Below, one piece after another: positions 9,393 through 16,776 of a stretch of DNA of 64,000 bases. Position numbers and translations under genes: made by a program. The number at the start of each line of letters is the position of its first letter. The stretch's first letter is position 1. Location: the NCBI RefSeq assembly GCF_900108335.1, contig NZ_FNVT01000013.1:248001-312000 (forward strand), in the 5' to 3' direction. Source of the stretch: Nonomuraea solani (GTDB lineage Bacteria > Actinomycetota > Actinomycetes > Streptosporangiales > Streptosporangiaceae). The notes under the pieces are model-generated. The model did no database searches, was not told the DNA's origin, and saw only the letters and a program-made list of their open reading frames with translations.

Positions 9393-9743
9393 GCGCCCAA
9401 TCTTGCCAGGACCCGTTCGACCTGCCGCCCGAAGGTGCCGGGCGGGTTGCGGCTCCGCCACCTCATAGGCCAGGTCGCTGTGCCCGGAGTCCTCGAAGTC
9501 GACGATCCGGACCCTGGTGCCGTCCCACAGGAAGTTGGCCAGGTTGCCGTCGCCCGCCCCGAACACCGGCGTGACGCCTTCCTCGCAGGCCGGTGGCTCC
9601 GGCGCCAGCCCGGGGACGTGCTCGGCCAGCAGGGTCAGTGCCCGCCACTCGCGCTCGGCCGCATCGGGCCTGGTCGTGACGTACCGCTTGATGACGCGGT
9701 CGCCCTCGTACGCCAGATCGTTGACATGCGCAAGATCAGCCAT
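9389..9743 (-). pseudogene. Decayed phosphotransferase (APH-like) with two internal deletions
   Basis: From ATG at 9743 the translation begins as an aminoglycoside-phosphotransferase-like N-lobe (DLAYEGDRVIKRYVTT, AAEREWRALTLLAEHVPG). It then jumps from PEPPACEEG to FGAGDGNLANFLWDGTRVR and IVDFEDSG, so the middle of the kinase is missing. After YEVAE the frame shifts: the expected C-terminus reads NPPGTFGRQVERVLARLGA then stop in a different frame. About 118 codons remain of a normal ~270-300. Two deletions, one of them frame-shifting, are the simplest explanation. The D-x-x-x-x-N and DFED motifs survive, but the fold could not. Confidence 0.75.
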
Positions 9744-9774
9744 CCCGCATGCTAGGACGGCGCCGACCTCCTCA

Positions 9775-10950
9775 TCACATCCTCCTCCGCAGGAACTCCC
9801 GCTCCACCTCGTTCCCCGACCGCGCGATCGCCGCCTCGTACGCCTCGGCGGCCTCCGCCGTCCGCCCCATCCGGCGCAGCAGGTCAGCCCGTACGGCATG
9901 GAACAGGTAATAATCGCCCACCTCAAGCCCGTCCACCAGCCGCAAGGCCGCCGCCGGCCCCTCCACCTCGGCCACGGCCACGGCCCGGTTCAGCGCCACC
10001 ACCGGACTCGGGTCGAAGGTCAGCAGTAGGTCGTACAGCCGCAGGATCTGTCCCCAGTCCGTCTCCCCCACGTCGCCGTGCACGGCGTTGATGGCGGCCT
10101 GCACCTGGTAAGGGCCCGGCAGGTCCCGCCGCAGGCACCACCTGACCAGCTCCTGGCCCTCCTCGACCAGCCCGCGATCCCACAGCCCCCGGTCCTGCTC
10201 CGCCAGCGGCACGAGCTCCCCGCTCGCCGTCGTCCTGGCCGCCCGCCGTGCCTCGATGAGCAGCATCAGCGCGAGCAGCCCCACGACCTCGGGCTCGTCC
10301 GGCATGAGCGCCGCCAGCAGCCGCCCGAGCCGGATGGCCTCGGCGCACAGGTCCTCGCGGACGAGCCGGTCGCCGGAGCCGGCGGTGTATCCCTCGTTGA
10401 AGATCAGGTAGATCACCGCCAGCACGGCCCGCAGCCGCTGCGGCAGATCGGCCTCCTCCGGCACCCGGTACGGGATCCCGGCCGCCGAGATCTTCTTCTT
10501 CGCCCTGGTCAGCCGGGCCGCCATCGTCGCCTCGGGCACCAGGAACGCGCGGGCGATCTCCGCGGTCGTGAGCCCGCCCAGCAGCCGCAGCGTGAGCGCC
10601 ACCCGCGCGGGCATGGCCAGCGCCGGATGGCAGCAGGTGAAGATGAGGCGGAGCCGGTCGTCACGCACGGCACCCTCGTCCACGGGCTCGCCGGGGTCGT
10701 GCAGGAGGGCGGCCTGGGCGTGCTTGCCCGGCCGCGCCGACTCCCTGCGCAGGCGGTCGATGGCCCGGTTGCGGGCAGTGATGATGATCCAGCCGGCCGG
10801 GCTCGGCGGTGGCCCGGACTCCGGCCACTGGCGTACCGCCACGGCGAACGCCTCCTGCACCGCCTCCTCGGCGAGGTCGATGTCGCCGAAGACGCGGACG
10901 AGCACGGCGACCGCCCGGCCGTACTCCTCGCGGAACACCCGCTCGATCAC
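9775..10950 (-). CDS. ECF RNA polymerase sigma factor, ECF42-like, with C-terminal TPR-like domain
   Basis: A 391-residue sigma factor. Region 2 is at ~5-70 (DIDLAEEAVQEAFAVAVRQW). A conserved CCHPAL segment follows, then region 4 at ~110-160 (GLTTAEIARAFLVPEATMA). A ~220-residue C-terminal helical repeat domain (FNEGYTAG, DPSPVVALNRAVAVAE, LLRRMGRTAEAAEAYEAAI) is diagnostic of the ECF42 group. Family knowledge: these lack anti-sigma factors, the C-terminal extension is needed for activity, and they usually sit next to DGPF/YCII-like genes. Here the partner is instead an L7/L12-like protein whose TGA overlaps this GTG start (GTGA). A second ECF42-type gene lies at 18.7-20.4 kb. Confidence 0.9.
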   Translation of the reverse strand: MIERVFREEYGRAVAVLVRVFGDIDLAEEAVQEAFAVAVRQWPESGPPPSPAGWIIITARNRAIDRLRRESARPGKHAQAALLHDPGEPVDEGAVRDDRLRLIFTCCHPALAMPARVALTLRLLGGLTTAEIARAFLVPEATMAARLTRAKKKISAAGIPYRVPEEADLPQRLRAVLAVIYLIFNEGYTAGSGDRLVREDLCAEAIRLGRLLAALMPDEPEVVGLLALMLLIEARRAARTTASGELVPLAEQDRGLWDRGLVEEGQELVRWCLRRDLPGPYQVQAAINAVHGDVGETDWGQILRLYDLLLTFDPSPVVALNRAVAVAEVEGPAAALRLVDGLEVGDYYLFHAVRADLLRRMGRTAEAAEAYEAAIARSGNEVEREFLRRRM

Positions 10951-11195
10951 GTCCCGAGCTGCCGCTCCATGGCCTCTACGGCGTTCTTGGCCTCCAGCAG
11001 CGAGGCGCCGGTGGCCTTGCGGTAGATCTTGATCGCCATGATGGTCTTCCCGTTGCGCAGCTCCTGGTAGAACTGCGGCGGCAGGGCCGAGCCGTTGGGA
11101 ATGGAGTCGATCACCGCGGGGTCGATGCCGAGATGGCGCTGCAGATAGGCGACCTGCTTCTCAAGCCGGGCAATTCGCTGCTCAAGGGATTCCAT
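10947..11195 (-). CDS. Small protein with ribosomal L7/L12 C-terminal-like domain
   Basis: An 82-residue protein. Residues 1-20 form a short coiled coil (MESLEQRIARLEKQVAYLQ). Residues ~47-80 (GKTIMAIKIYRKATGASLLEAKNAVEAMERQ) match the helix-strand-helix of the ribosomal L7/L12 C-terminal domain, here in a free-standing short protein. In L7/L12 this surface binds translation factors; a role for such short homologues is not established. It is translationally coupled to the ECF42-like sigma gene (4-nt overlap), so it may be a partner or regulator of that sigma factor. The start ATG at 11195 lies 7 nt from a -10-like TAGGGT, suggesting a leaderless mRNA. Confidence 0.75.
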   Translation of the reverse strand: MESLEQRIARLEKQVAYLQRHLGIDPAVIDSIPNGSALPPQFYQELRNGKTIMAIKIYRKATGASLLEAKNAVEAMERQLGT

Positions 11196-11202
11196 GCCGG
11201 AA

Positions 11203-11208
11203 ACCCTA
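11203..11208 (-). promoter_or_regulatory. Probable -10 element for a leaderless transcript
   Basis: TAGGGT on the minus strand ends 7 nt before the ATG of the L7/L12-like gene, the spacing expected if transcription starts at the start codon. No convincing -35 was found. Confidence 0.4.
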
Positions 11209-11249
11209 TGCTCCCGGCCACCACGAACGGTGACCGGGAGCTTCTCGGC

Positions 11250-11336
11250 TCAGCGCTGGATGGGCGCGAGCTGGAAGGCGCTTCAGCGCTGGATGGGTGC
11301 GAGCTGGAGGCCGCTTCAGCGCTGGATGGGCGCGAC
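11250..11336. repeat. 33-nt tandem repeat copying the 3' end of guaB3
   Basis: The sequence beginning TCAGCGCTGGATGGG occurs at 11250, 11283 and 11316, exactly 33 nt apart. The 11316 copy is the genuine end of guaB3, including its stop codon. The two others lie directly downstream and preserve frame, so on the minus strand each would encode LAPIQR followed by a stop. Small GCGC-TGAA-GCGC hairpins form at the unit junctions. Confidence 0.9.
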
Positions 11337-12437
11337 GACGACCTCGACGCGCTGGAACTCCTTGATGTCGGAGTAGCCGGTGGAGGCCATGGTCCGCTTC
11401 AGCGCGCCCATCAGGTTCATCGAGCCGTCGGCCACGCTGGAGGGCCCGTGCAGGATCTGCTCCAGGGTCCCCACCGTCCCGAACGCGACCCGCCGCCCAC
11501 GCGGCAGGTCCGGGTGGTGTGCCTCGGAGCCCCAGTGGAACCCGTGCCCCGGCGCCTCGGCCGCGCGCGCCAGCGGCGAGCCCACCATCACGGCGTCGGC
11601 CCCGCAGGCGATGGCCTTGGCGATGTCGCCGGAGGTGCCCATGCCGCCGTCGGCGATCACGTGCACGTAGCGGCCGCCGGACTCGTCCATGTAGTCGCGC
11701 CGCGCCGCCGCCACGTCGGAGATCGCGGTGGCCATCGGCACGGCCACGCCGAGCACGTTGCGCGTCGTGTGCGAGGCGCCGCCGCCGAAGCCCACCAGCA
11801 CGCCGGCCGCGCCGGTGCGCATCAGGTGCAGGGCCGCCGTGTAGGTGGCGCAGCCGCCCACGATGACCGGCACGTCGAGCTCGTAGATGAACTGCTTCAG
11901 GTTGAGCGGCTCGGCCCGGCCGGACACGTGCTCGGCCGAGACGGTGGTGCCACGGATGACGAAGATGTCCACGCCCGCGTCGATCACGGCCTTGTGGTAT
12001 TGGACCGTACGCTGCGGCGACAGCCGCACGGCGGTGGTCACCCCGGAGGCGCGGATCTCCGCGATCCGCCGGCCGATCAGCTCTTCCTGGATCGGCGCCG
12101 CGTAGATCTCCTGGAGCCGCTTGGTGGCCGCCTCGGCGTCGAGGGCGGCGCACTCCTCCAGCAGCGGCAACGGGTCCTCGTAACGCGTCCAGATCCCCTC
12201 AAGGTCGAGGGGTGCCAGGCCGCCGAGCCGGCCGATCTCGATGGCGGTGGCCGGCGAGGCCACGCTGTCCATGGGAGCGACGACCACGGGCAGCTCGAAC
12301 CGGTAGGCGTCGATCTGCCAGGCGATCGAGACCTCCTCCGGGTCACGCGTGCGCCGCGAGGGCACCAGGCCGATCTCGTCCAGCGAGTATGCCCGCCGGC
12401 CGGCCTTGCCCCGGCCGATCTCCACCTGCTGAGTCAT
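11316..12437 (-). CDS. guaB3: GuaB3 family IMP dehydrogenase-related protein
   Basis: A 373-residue TIM-barrel protein of the actinobacterial GuaB3 family (IMP dehydrogenase paralogue without CBS domains). It keeps the substrate-site segments VAPMDSVASP (53-62), HVIADGGMGTSGDIAKAIACG and the GTVGTLEQILHGP tail. The catalytic-loop motif of true IMPDH (GPGSICTTR) reads GGGASHTTR here, placing His223 where the nucleophilic cysteine should be. By that criterion it is unlikely to run the classical covalent IMPDH reaction. Biochemical data on GuaB3 proteins are limited and mixed. It lies 4 nt after guaB on the same strand, so it is the second gene of a guaB-guaB3 operon, as in other actinobacteria. 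Confidence 0.9.
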   Translation of the reverse strand: MTQQVEIGRGKAGRRAYSLDEIGLVPSRRTRDPEEVSIAWQIDAYRFELPVVVAPMDSVASPATAIEIGRLGGLAPLDLEGIWTRYEDPLPLLEECAALDAEAATKRLQEIYAAPIQEELIGRRIAEIRASGVTTAVRLSPQRTVQYHKAVIDAGVDIFVIRGTTVSAEHVSGRAEPLNLKQFIYELDVPVIVGGCATYTAALHLMRTGAAGVLVGFGGGASHTTRNVLGVAVPMATAISDVAAARRDYMDESGGRYVHVIADGGMGTSGDIAKAIACGADAVMVGSPLARAAEAPGHGFHWGSEAHHPDLPRGRRVAFGTVGTLEQILHGPSSVADGSMNLMGALKRTMASTGYSDIKEFQRVEVVVAPIQR

Positions 12438-12441
12438 CCAC

Positions 12442-13923
12442 TTACCTTCTGTGATAGTTCGGAGCTTCCACGGTCATCTGGATGTCGTGGGGATGGCTCT
12501 CCTTGAGGCCCGCCGCCGTGATCGGCATGAGCTCGCAGTCGGTGTGCATCTGGGAGATCGTGCGGCAGCCCGCGTACCACATGCCCTGGCGCAGACCGCC
12601 GATGAGCTGGTGGGCGACGGCCGCGACCGGCCCCCGGTAGGGGACCTGGCCCTCGATGCCCTCGGGGATGTACTTGTCCTCGCCGCCGACGTCCGCCTGG
12701 GCGTAGCGGTCCTTGCTGAAGGACATGCCGCCGCGCTCGCGGTTGCGTACGGCGCCCAGCGACCCCATGCCCCGATAGGACTTGAACTGCTTGCCGTTGA
12801 TGAAGATCAGCTCACCGGGTGACTCCTCGCACCCGGCGAGCAGCGAGCCCAGCATGACCGTGTCGGCGCCGGCGGCGATCGCCTTGACGATGTCGCCGGA
12901 GTATTGCAGCCCGCCGTCGCCGATCACCGGCACCCCGGCGGGGGCGCACGCCTTGGACGCCTCGTAAATGGCCGTGACCTGCGGCGCGCCGACCCCGGCC
13001 ACCACGCGGGTGGTGCAGATGGAGCCCGGGCCCACGCCCACCTTGACCGCGTCGGCGCCCGCGTCGACCAGCATCTGGGCGCCGGCCCTGGTCGCGATGT
13101 TGCCGCCGATGACCTCGACCTTGCTGTTGGCCTTGACCTTGGCGATCATGTCGGCCAGCCCCTTGGAGTGGCCGTGGGCCACGTCCACGACCACCACGTC
13201 GACCCCGGCCTCGATCAGGGCCTTGGCCCGCAGCTCGGCGTCGCCGCCGACGCCCACGGCCGCCCCGACGATGAGCCGCCCGTCGGCGTCCTTGGTGGAC
13301 AGCGGATATTGCTCGCTCTTGGTGAAGTCTTTGACCGTGATCAGACCGCGCAGCCGGCCGTCGGCGTCGACCAGCGGCAGCTTCTCGATCTTGTTCTGCC
13401 TGAGCAGCGCGAAGGCGTCGTCACGCGAGACCCCGACCGGCGCGGTGACCAGCGGCATCTTGCTCATGACCTCGCGCACGGGCCGCGACTGGTCGGTCTC
13501 GAAGCGCATGTCGCGGTTGGTCACGATGCCGACCAGCGTGCCGGACACGTCCGTCACGGGCACCCCGGAGATCCGGTACGTGGCGCACAGCCGCTCCACG
13601 TCGGCCAGCGTGTCGTCAGGGCTGCACGTCACCGGGTTGGTGACCATGCCGGCCTCGGACCGCTTGACCAGGTCGACCTGCTGGGCCTGCTCCTCGACCG
13701 ACAGGTTGCGGTGCAGGATGCCGATGCCGCCCTGCCGCGCCATGGCGACCGCCATGCGGGCCTCGGTCACGGTGTCCATGGCCGCGGAGACCAGCGGGAT
13801 GGACAGCGTGATGCCCTTGGACAGGCGTGATCGGGTCTCCGCCTCCCCTGGCTGCAGGTCTGAGTATCCGGGCACGAGCAGCACGTCGTCGAAGGTCAAA
13901 CCTGTTTCGGTGAACTTGGACAT
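12442..13923 (-). CDS. guaB: Inosine-5'-monophosphate dehydrogenase
   Basis: Converts IMP to XMP with NAD+, the committed step of GMP synthesis. The product is 493 residues. The N-terminal barrel begins LTFDDVLLVPGYSD. Two CBS domains lie at ~95-205. The catalytic loop GVGPGSICTTR has Cys303, and the flap (KYIPEGIEGQVPYRG) and monovalent-cation site are present. ATG at 13923 is preceded by AGGAGGGGG; the frame is open further upstream but lacks family sequence. The 418-nt intergenic region upstream carries two mutually exclusive hairpins that could form in the guaB leader. guaB3 follows 4 nt downstream. Confidence 0.97.
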   Translation of the reverse strand: MSKFTETGLTFDDVLLVPGYSDLQPGEAETRSRLSKGITLSIPLVSAAMDTVTEARMAVAMARQGGIGILHRNLSVEEQAQQVDLVKRSEAGMVTNPVTCSPDDTLADVERLCATYRISGVPVTDVSGTLVGIVTNRDMRFETDQSRPVREVMSKMPLVTAPVGVSRDDAFALLRQNKIEKLPLVDADGRLRGLITVKDFTKSEQYPLSTKDADGRLIVGAAVGVGGDAELRAKALIEAGVDVVVVDVAHGHSKGLADMIAKVKANSKVEVIGGNIATRAGAQMLVDAGADAVKVGVGPGSICTTRVVAGVGAPQVTAIYEASKACAPAGVPVIGDGGLQYSGDIVKAIAAGADTVMLGSLLAGCEESPGELIFINGKQFKSYRGMGSLGAVRNRERGGMSFSKDRYAQADVGGEDKYIPEGIEGQVPYRGPVAAVAHQLIGGLRQGMWYAGCRTISQMHTDCELMPITAAGLKESHPHDIQMTVEAPNYHRR

Positions 13924-14026
13924 GCTGCGGCCCCCTCCTGCCGATGCGCTTGATTCAGCTAAGTCTAGGGCCTGGCACCAAAACGCACTGATGCCGGGAG
14001 GACGATGGCCCCCACGGCCCGTCGTA

Positions 14027-14083
14027 CCCCCGGCACCCAAAAGTGCCGGGGGATGGGACGGTCGGTGATCCGTCCCATCCCCC
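14027..14083. promoter_or_regulatory. Two overlapping, mutually exclusive hairpins in the guaB upstream region
   Basis: Hairpin A pairs 14027-14036 with 14043-14052 (10 bp, 6-nt loop). Hairpin B pairs 14048-14061 with 14070-14083 (14 bp, 8-nt loop). They share the G-run 14048-14052, so only one can form. This lies within the 418-nt gap between guaB (minus) and the two-HTH regulator (plus), ~100-160 nt before the guaB start. A minus-strand promoter near 14165-14205 (TTGAGT, then TAGCGT at 15-nt spacing) would place it in the guaB leader. Apart from this and the operator at 14225-14248 I see nothing else in the gap. Confidence 0.5.
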
Positions 14084-14224
14084 GGCCACCGGCATCCGGG
14101 CGTGGTGGCGCACGCACCACCGAACCCCCCTCCGCGTCCCGCGGGCAGCGCCGTCGCGCCCTTTTGTGGATGCCGACGCTAGGTAAAGAGTGCGTTACTC
14201 AACGGAACAACGCAATGTGAAAAC

Positions 14225-14248
14225 GTGCAATTGCACGAAGTTGCACGT
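14225..14248. promoter_or_regulatory. Palindromic operator candidate with an extra half-site
   Basis: CGTGCAATTGCACG at 14225-14238 is a perfect 14-bp palindrome. TTGCACG is repeated at 14242-14248, giving three half-sites. It lies ~95-115 nt before the start of the two-HTH regulator and about 300 nt before guaB, so autoregulation is a natural hypothesis. Confidence 0.55.
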
Positions 14249-14341
14249 CCGGGCGAAGCAGTCGGCGCAACGAACGGACACACGCGTAATGCGGGGTTAT
14301 CCTCGCGTCACGCCCGTGTCCCCCCGACGGAGCTGCCCATA

Positions 14342-15352
14342 ATGCGCAACGAGCCCCGAACCGTGTCCGACCCCTTCGAGACGCTGGGCCTCGACCCTGC
14401 CCAAACCGCGCTCTACTCGGCGGTGCTCCGTCTCCACAGAGCGACCCGCTCCGATCTCGCGCAAGCCATGGACGGTTCGGTCGACAAAGTTGGCCGCCAG
14501 CTCGACGACCTCGTCAAGCTCGGGGTCATCCACGAACAATCAGGACAATACCTGGCCAGACACCCCGCCGCCGCCCTCGGGCGAGTGATCGCCGAACGCC
14601 TCGACCGGCTGGCCGAGGAGAGCCGGATGATCGACTCGGCGCTGGGCTCGATTCGCGGCCTGATCCGCGACTACGACGCCGGCCGCGACTACCGTAGCGG
14701 CGCTTTCACGGTGGAGAAGGCTAACGGGGCCGACATCCTGTACGAAAGCGTGCTCGGCATAGCAGTGCAATCGCCACCCATGCAATTACTAACGGCGATT
14801 CCCGACGAGCGCACCATGACCGACTTTGCCCGGAAATTTGCGGATCCATGGATTGACGCGCAAAAACGAAACCTTCTCACGGTTCATGCAATCATTCCCG
14901 TCTCCAGCCTCGTCCTGCCCGGCGTCCGCGACCAGCTCACCAGCCTGGTCGAGACCGGCGGCCGGGTGCGCACTCTCGACCGGGTGCCGAGCTGGTTCAT
15001 GACCGCGGGCCCCGAGGTGGCCGGCCTGCCCGCGCTCTGGGGCGGCAACCTGCCCGACCACGCGTACAACTTCTATCTGGTACGCACCGCGGTCGTCGCG
15101 GGCGTGCTCCGATCGCTCTTCGACGAGCTGTGGGCCAGGGCCGTACCCCTTCCGTGGGGCCGCAGGGGCGACGGCATGGTCCAGGTCCTGCGCCTGGCCG
15201 CGCAGGGCATGTGCGACGACTCGATCGCCAGGCAGCTCGGTGTTTCGGTCCGTACGGTCCGGGCCAGGTTCGCCGACGCCATGACCGAGTTGGGTGCTCA
15301 GTCCCGCTTTCACGCAGGTGTGGAGGCCGCCCGGCGCGGATGGCTGAGGTAA
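14342..15352 (+). CDS. Two-HTH transcriptional regulator (TrmB-like N-terminal, LuxR-type C-terminal HTH)
   Basis: A 336-residue regulator. Residues ~8-75 resemble a TrmB/MarR-like winged helix (GLDPAQTALYSAVLRLHRAT, SDLAQAMDGSVDKVGRQLDDL). The middle ~180 residues are a TrmB-like putative sensor region. Residues ~275-330 hold a LuxR HTH (VLRLAAQGMCDDSIARQLG, VSVRTVRARFADAM). There is no receiver domain or ATPase. ATG at 14342 is chosen because family-like sequence begins there and GGAG lies ~13 nt upstream; the frame is open further upstream across the palindromic operator. A ~140-bp patch at 14755-14895 is clearly more AT-rich than its surroundings and holds a TTA codon (14786-14788). The target is unknown. 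Confidence 0.8.
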   Translation: MRNEPRTVSDPFETLGLDPAQTALYSAVLRLHRATRSDLAQAMDGSVDKVGRQLDDLVKLGVIHEQSGQYLARHPAAALGRVIAERLDRLAEESRMIDSALGSIRGLIRDYDAGRDYRSGAFTVEKANGADILYESVLGIAVQSPPMQLLTAIPDERTMTDFARKFADPWIDAQKRNLLTVHAIIPVSSLVLPGVRDQLTSLVETGGRVRTLDRVPSWFMTAGPEVAGLPALWGGNLPDHAYNFYLVRTAVVAGVLRSLFDELWARAVPLPWGRRGDGMVQVLRLAAQGMCDDSIARQLGVSVRTVRARFADAMTELGAQSRFHAGVEAARRGWLR

Positions 15353-15391
15353 TCCCCACCGCTGAGGCCGCTTCGGTCATATGGTGGGAAG

Positions 15392-15769
15392 GTGCTGGAA
15401 GACGTCCCCCGCGATCCGTTCGCGGACGACCCGAACGACCCGTCCTCGGCAATGGGCGCACTCGACGACGCCGAGCCGCTCACGGCGTCGGAACGAGACG
15501 AGGCCATCACCGACCTCGCCGACGTCGAGGTCTTTCGCTCACTGCTCGAACCGCAGGGCGTGCTCGGGCTCGTGCTCGACTGCCCTGAGTGCGGCGAGCA
15601 GCACTTCTTCGACTGGGAGCTGCTGCGCGGCAACCTGCGGCAGATGATCGAGAAAGGCCAGCCGCAGGTCCACGAGCCGGCCTTCCACCCCGACCCGGCA
15701 GACTACGTCAGCTGGGACTACGCCAGAGGCTACGTCGACGGCGTCATCGACACGGAGGAGCGCCGCTGA
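15392..15769 (+). CDS. DUF5319 family protein
   Basis: A 125-residue cytosolic protein of the actinobacterial DUF5319 family, the neighbour of guaB and sigD in Mycobacterium (Rv3412 position) and relatives. Conserved features are the acidic N-terminus (DPFADDPNDPS), a CPECGEQHFFDWELL segment with a CxxC pair that could bind metal, and the C-terminal DYVSWDYARGYVDGVID. The GTG at 15392 is the first in-frame start with a nearby purine-rich GGGAAGG. Function is unknown. Its last ~40 nt overlap, antisense, the tiny RsdA-like frame following the sigma gene. Confidence 0.85.
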   Translation: MLEDVPRDPFADDPNDPSSAMGALDDAEPLTASERDEAITDLADVEVFRSLLEPQGVLGLVLDCPECGEQHFFDWELLRGNLRQMIEKGQPQVHEPAFHPDPADYVSWDYARGYVDGVIDTEERR

Positions 15770-15882
15770 CCGACATCATCGAGCAACGCGGCCAGCAACC
15801 GCACGGCTGGATCGCCTGAATCAGGCATCTCTCCACGACCGAGCGCATCGAGCAGCGCGTCGGTCTCCTCCTCTGGCGTCAA
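15730..15882 (-). CDS. Miniature RsdA-like anti-sigma reading frame (50 aa)
   Basis: A short frame starting with TTG that overlaps the sigma factor stop codon (TTGA) and ending at TAG 15730-15732. The translation has the run ETDALLDALGRGE then DPAVRLLAALLDDVG. It closely resembles the sigma-binding N-terminal region of mycobacterial RsdA (LLLDALAERE..DP..DALAALLxxWRDD), which is encoded immediately after sigD there. The transmembrane and extracytoplasmic parts of RsdA are absent: after about 40 residues the frame runs antisense into the end of the DUF5319 gene and stops. It could be a minimal soluble anti-sigma peptide or a truncated remnant. The RsdA comparison is from memory. Confidence 0.5.
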   Translation of the reverse strand: MTPEEETDALLDALGRGEMPDSGDPAVRLLAALLDDVGQRRSSVSMTPST

Positions 15883-16544
15883 GCGGACTCCAGCTCCGCC
15901 ATCTGCCGCAATCTGGCCAGCGCACGATGCTGCGCGACACGGACCGCACCCGGTGACATACCGAGTACATTACCGGTCTCCTCGGCCGACAGCCCCGACA
16001 CCACCCGCAACAACAGCAACTCTCGCTGATTCTCGGGCAGCCGGGCCAGCAGCCGCCGCGCGTGCTCCACCTCGATGTAACGGACCACGGTCTCCTCAGG
16101 CCCTGGCCTCTCGTCGGGCCCGTCCGGCAGATCCTGCGTCGGTACGGCCGAGCGCACCGAACTCCGCAGCGCATCGGCCACCTTGTGCGAGGCGATCCCG
16201 AACACGAAGGAGGCGAACGGCCGCCCCATGTCCCGGTATCGCGGCAGCGCGGACAACACCGCGATGCACACCTCCTGGGCTACGTCATCTGCAATGTGAT
16301 ATTGCCCTGAAACCCTGCCCAGTCTGGCACGGCAATACCGCACCACCATCGGACGCAACTCACCGAGCAGAGATTCGATCGCACTGCGATCTCCCTGCAC
16401 GGCGAGGCTCGTCAGTTCCCTTAGGTCGGAGTCATCCGTCCGTGCCGGAAGTCTCGACGCGAGCCTTACCCCAATTTTGGCGTCGGCGACGCTTCCCTCG
16501 CTCACGATAGGCATGATGCCCGCACTGATCCGGCCTGTCGTCAT
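15879..16544 (-). CDS. RNA polymerase sigma factor, SigD/ShbA type
   Basis: A 221-residue ECF-like sigma factor. Region 2 is at ~60-125 (RPMVVRYCRARLGRVSG, ADDVAQEVCIAVLSALPRY, PFASFVFGIASHKVADALR) and region 4 at ~165-215 (LPENQRELLLLRVVSGLSAE, VLGMSPGAVRVAQHRALARL). Position next to guaB and DUF5319 and upstream of groEL matches sigD of Mycobacterium and shbA of Streptomyces. In Streptomyces griseus, ShbA drives transcription of the principal sigma gene hrdB. The ATG at 16544 gives a 30-nt longer N-terminus than an alternative ATG at 16514. The ~290 nt upstream are AT-rich, and the stop overlaps a TTG that opens the RsdA-like frame. Confidence 0.85.
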   Translation of the reverse strand: MTTGRISAGIMPIVSEGSVADAKIGVRLASRLPARTDDSDLRELTSLAVQGDRSAIESLLGELRPMVVRYCRARLGRVSGQYHIADDVAQEVCIAVLSALPRYRDMGRPFASFVFGIASHKVADALRSSVRSAVPTQDLPDGPDERPGPEETVVRYIEVEHARRLLARLPENQRELLLLRVVSGLSAEETGNVLGMSPGAVRVAQHRALARLRQMAELESA

Positions 16545-16776
16545 AGCGAACGGCTACGGATTGGTCACATTGAAGCGACGATAACCACCAGTAATCAAAT
16601 GACCACACTAAGCCTTAACTGCTGACATAATGTTTCACCCGATAACCCGGAATGAACGACAATTGCCAGACCCTGACGCTTATCCCCCACACCCGGTTTA
16701 CTCCAACATTCCACCTTTTCCCCCAGTTCTCCCCAACTCATCCCGTCGGTGCCGCCGTACCAAGATCCAAACGGTC

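Noticed and set aside
8958..9743. A fused phosphotransferase-acetyltransferase protein
   Set aside because: The kinase portion lacks its core, and its true C-terminus with stop is readable in another frame overlapping the acetyltransferase ATG.
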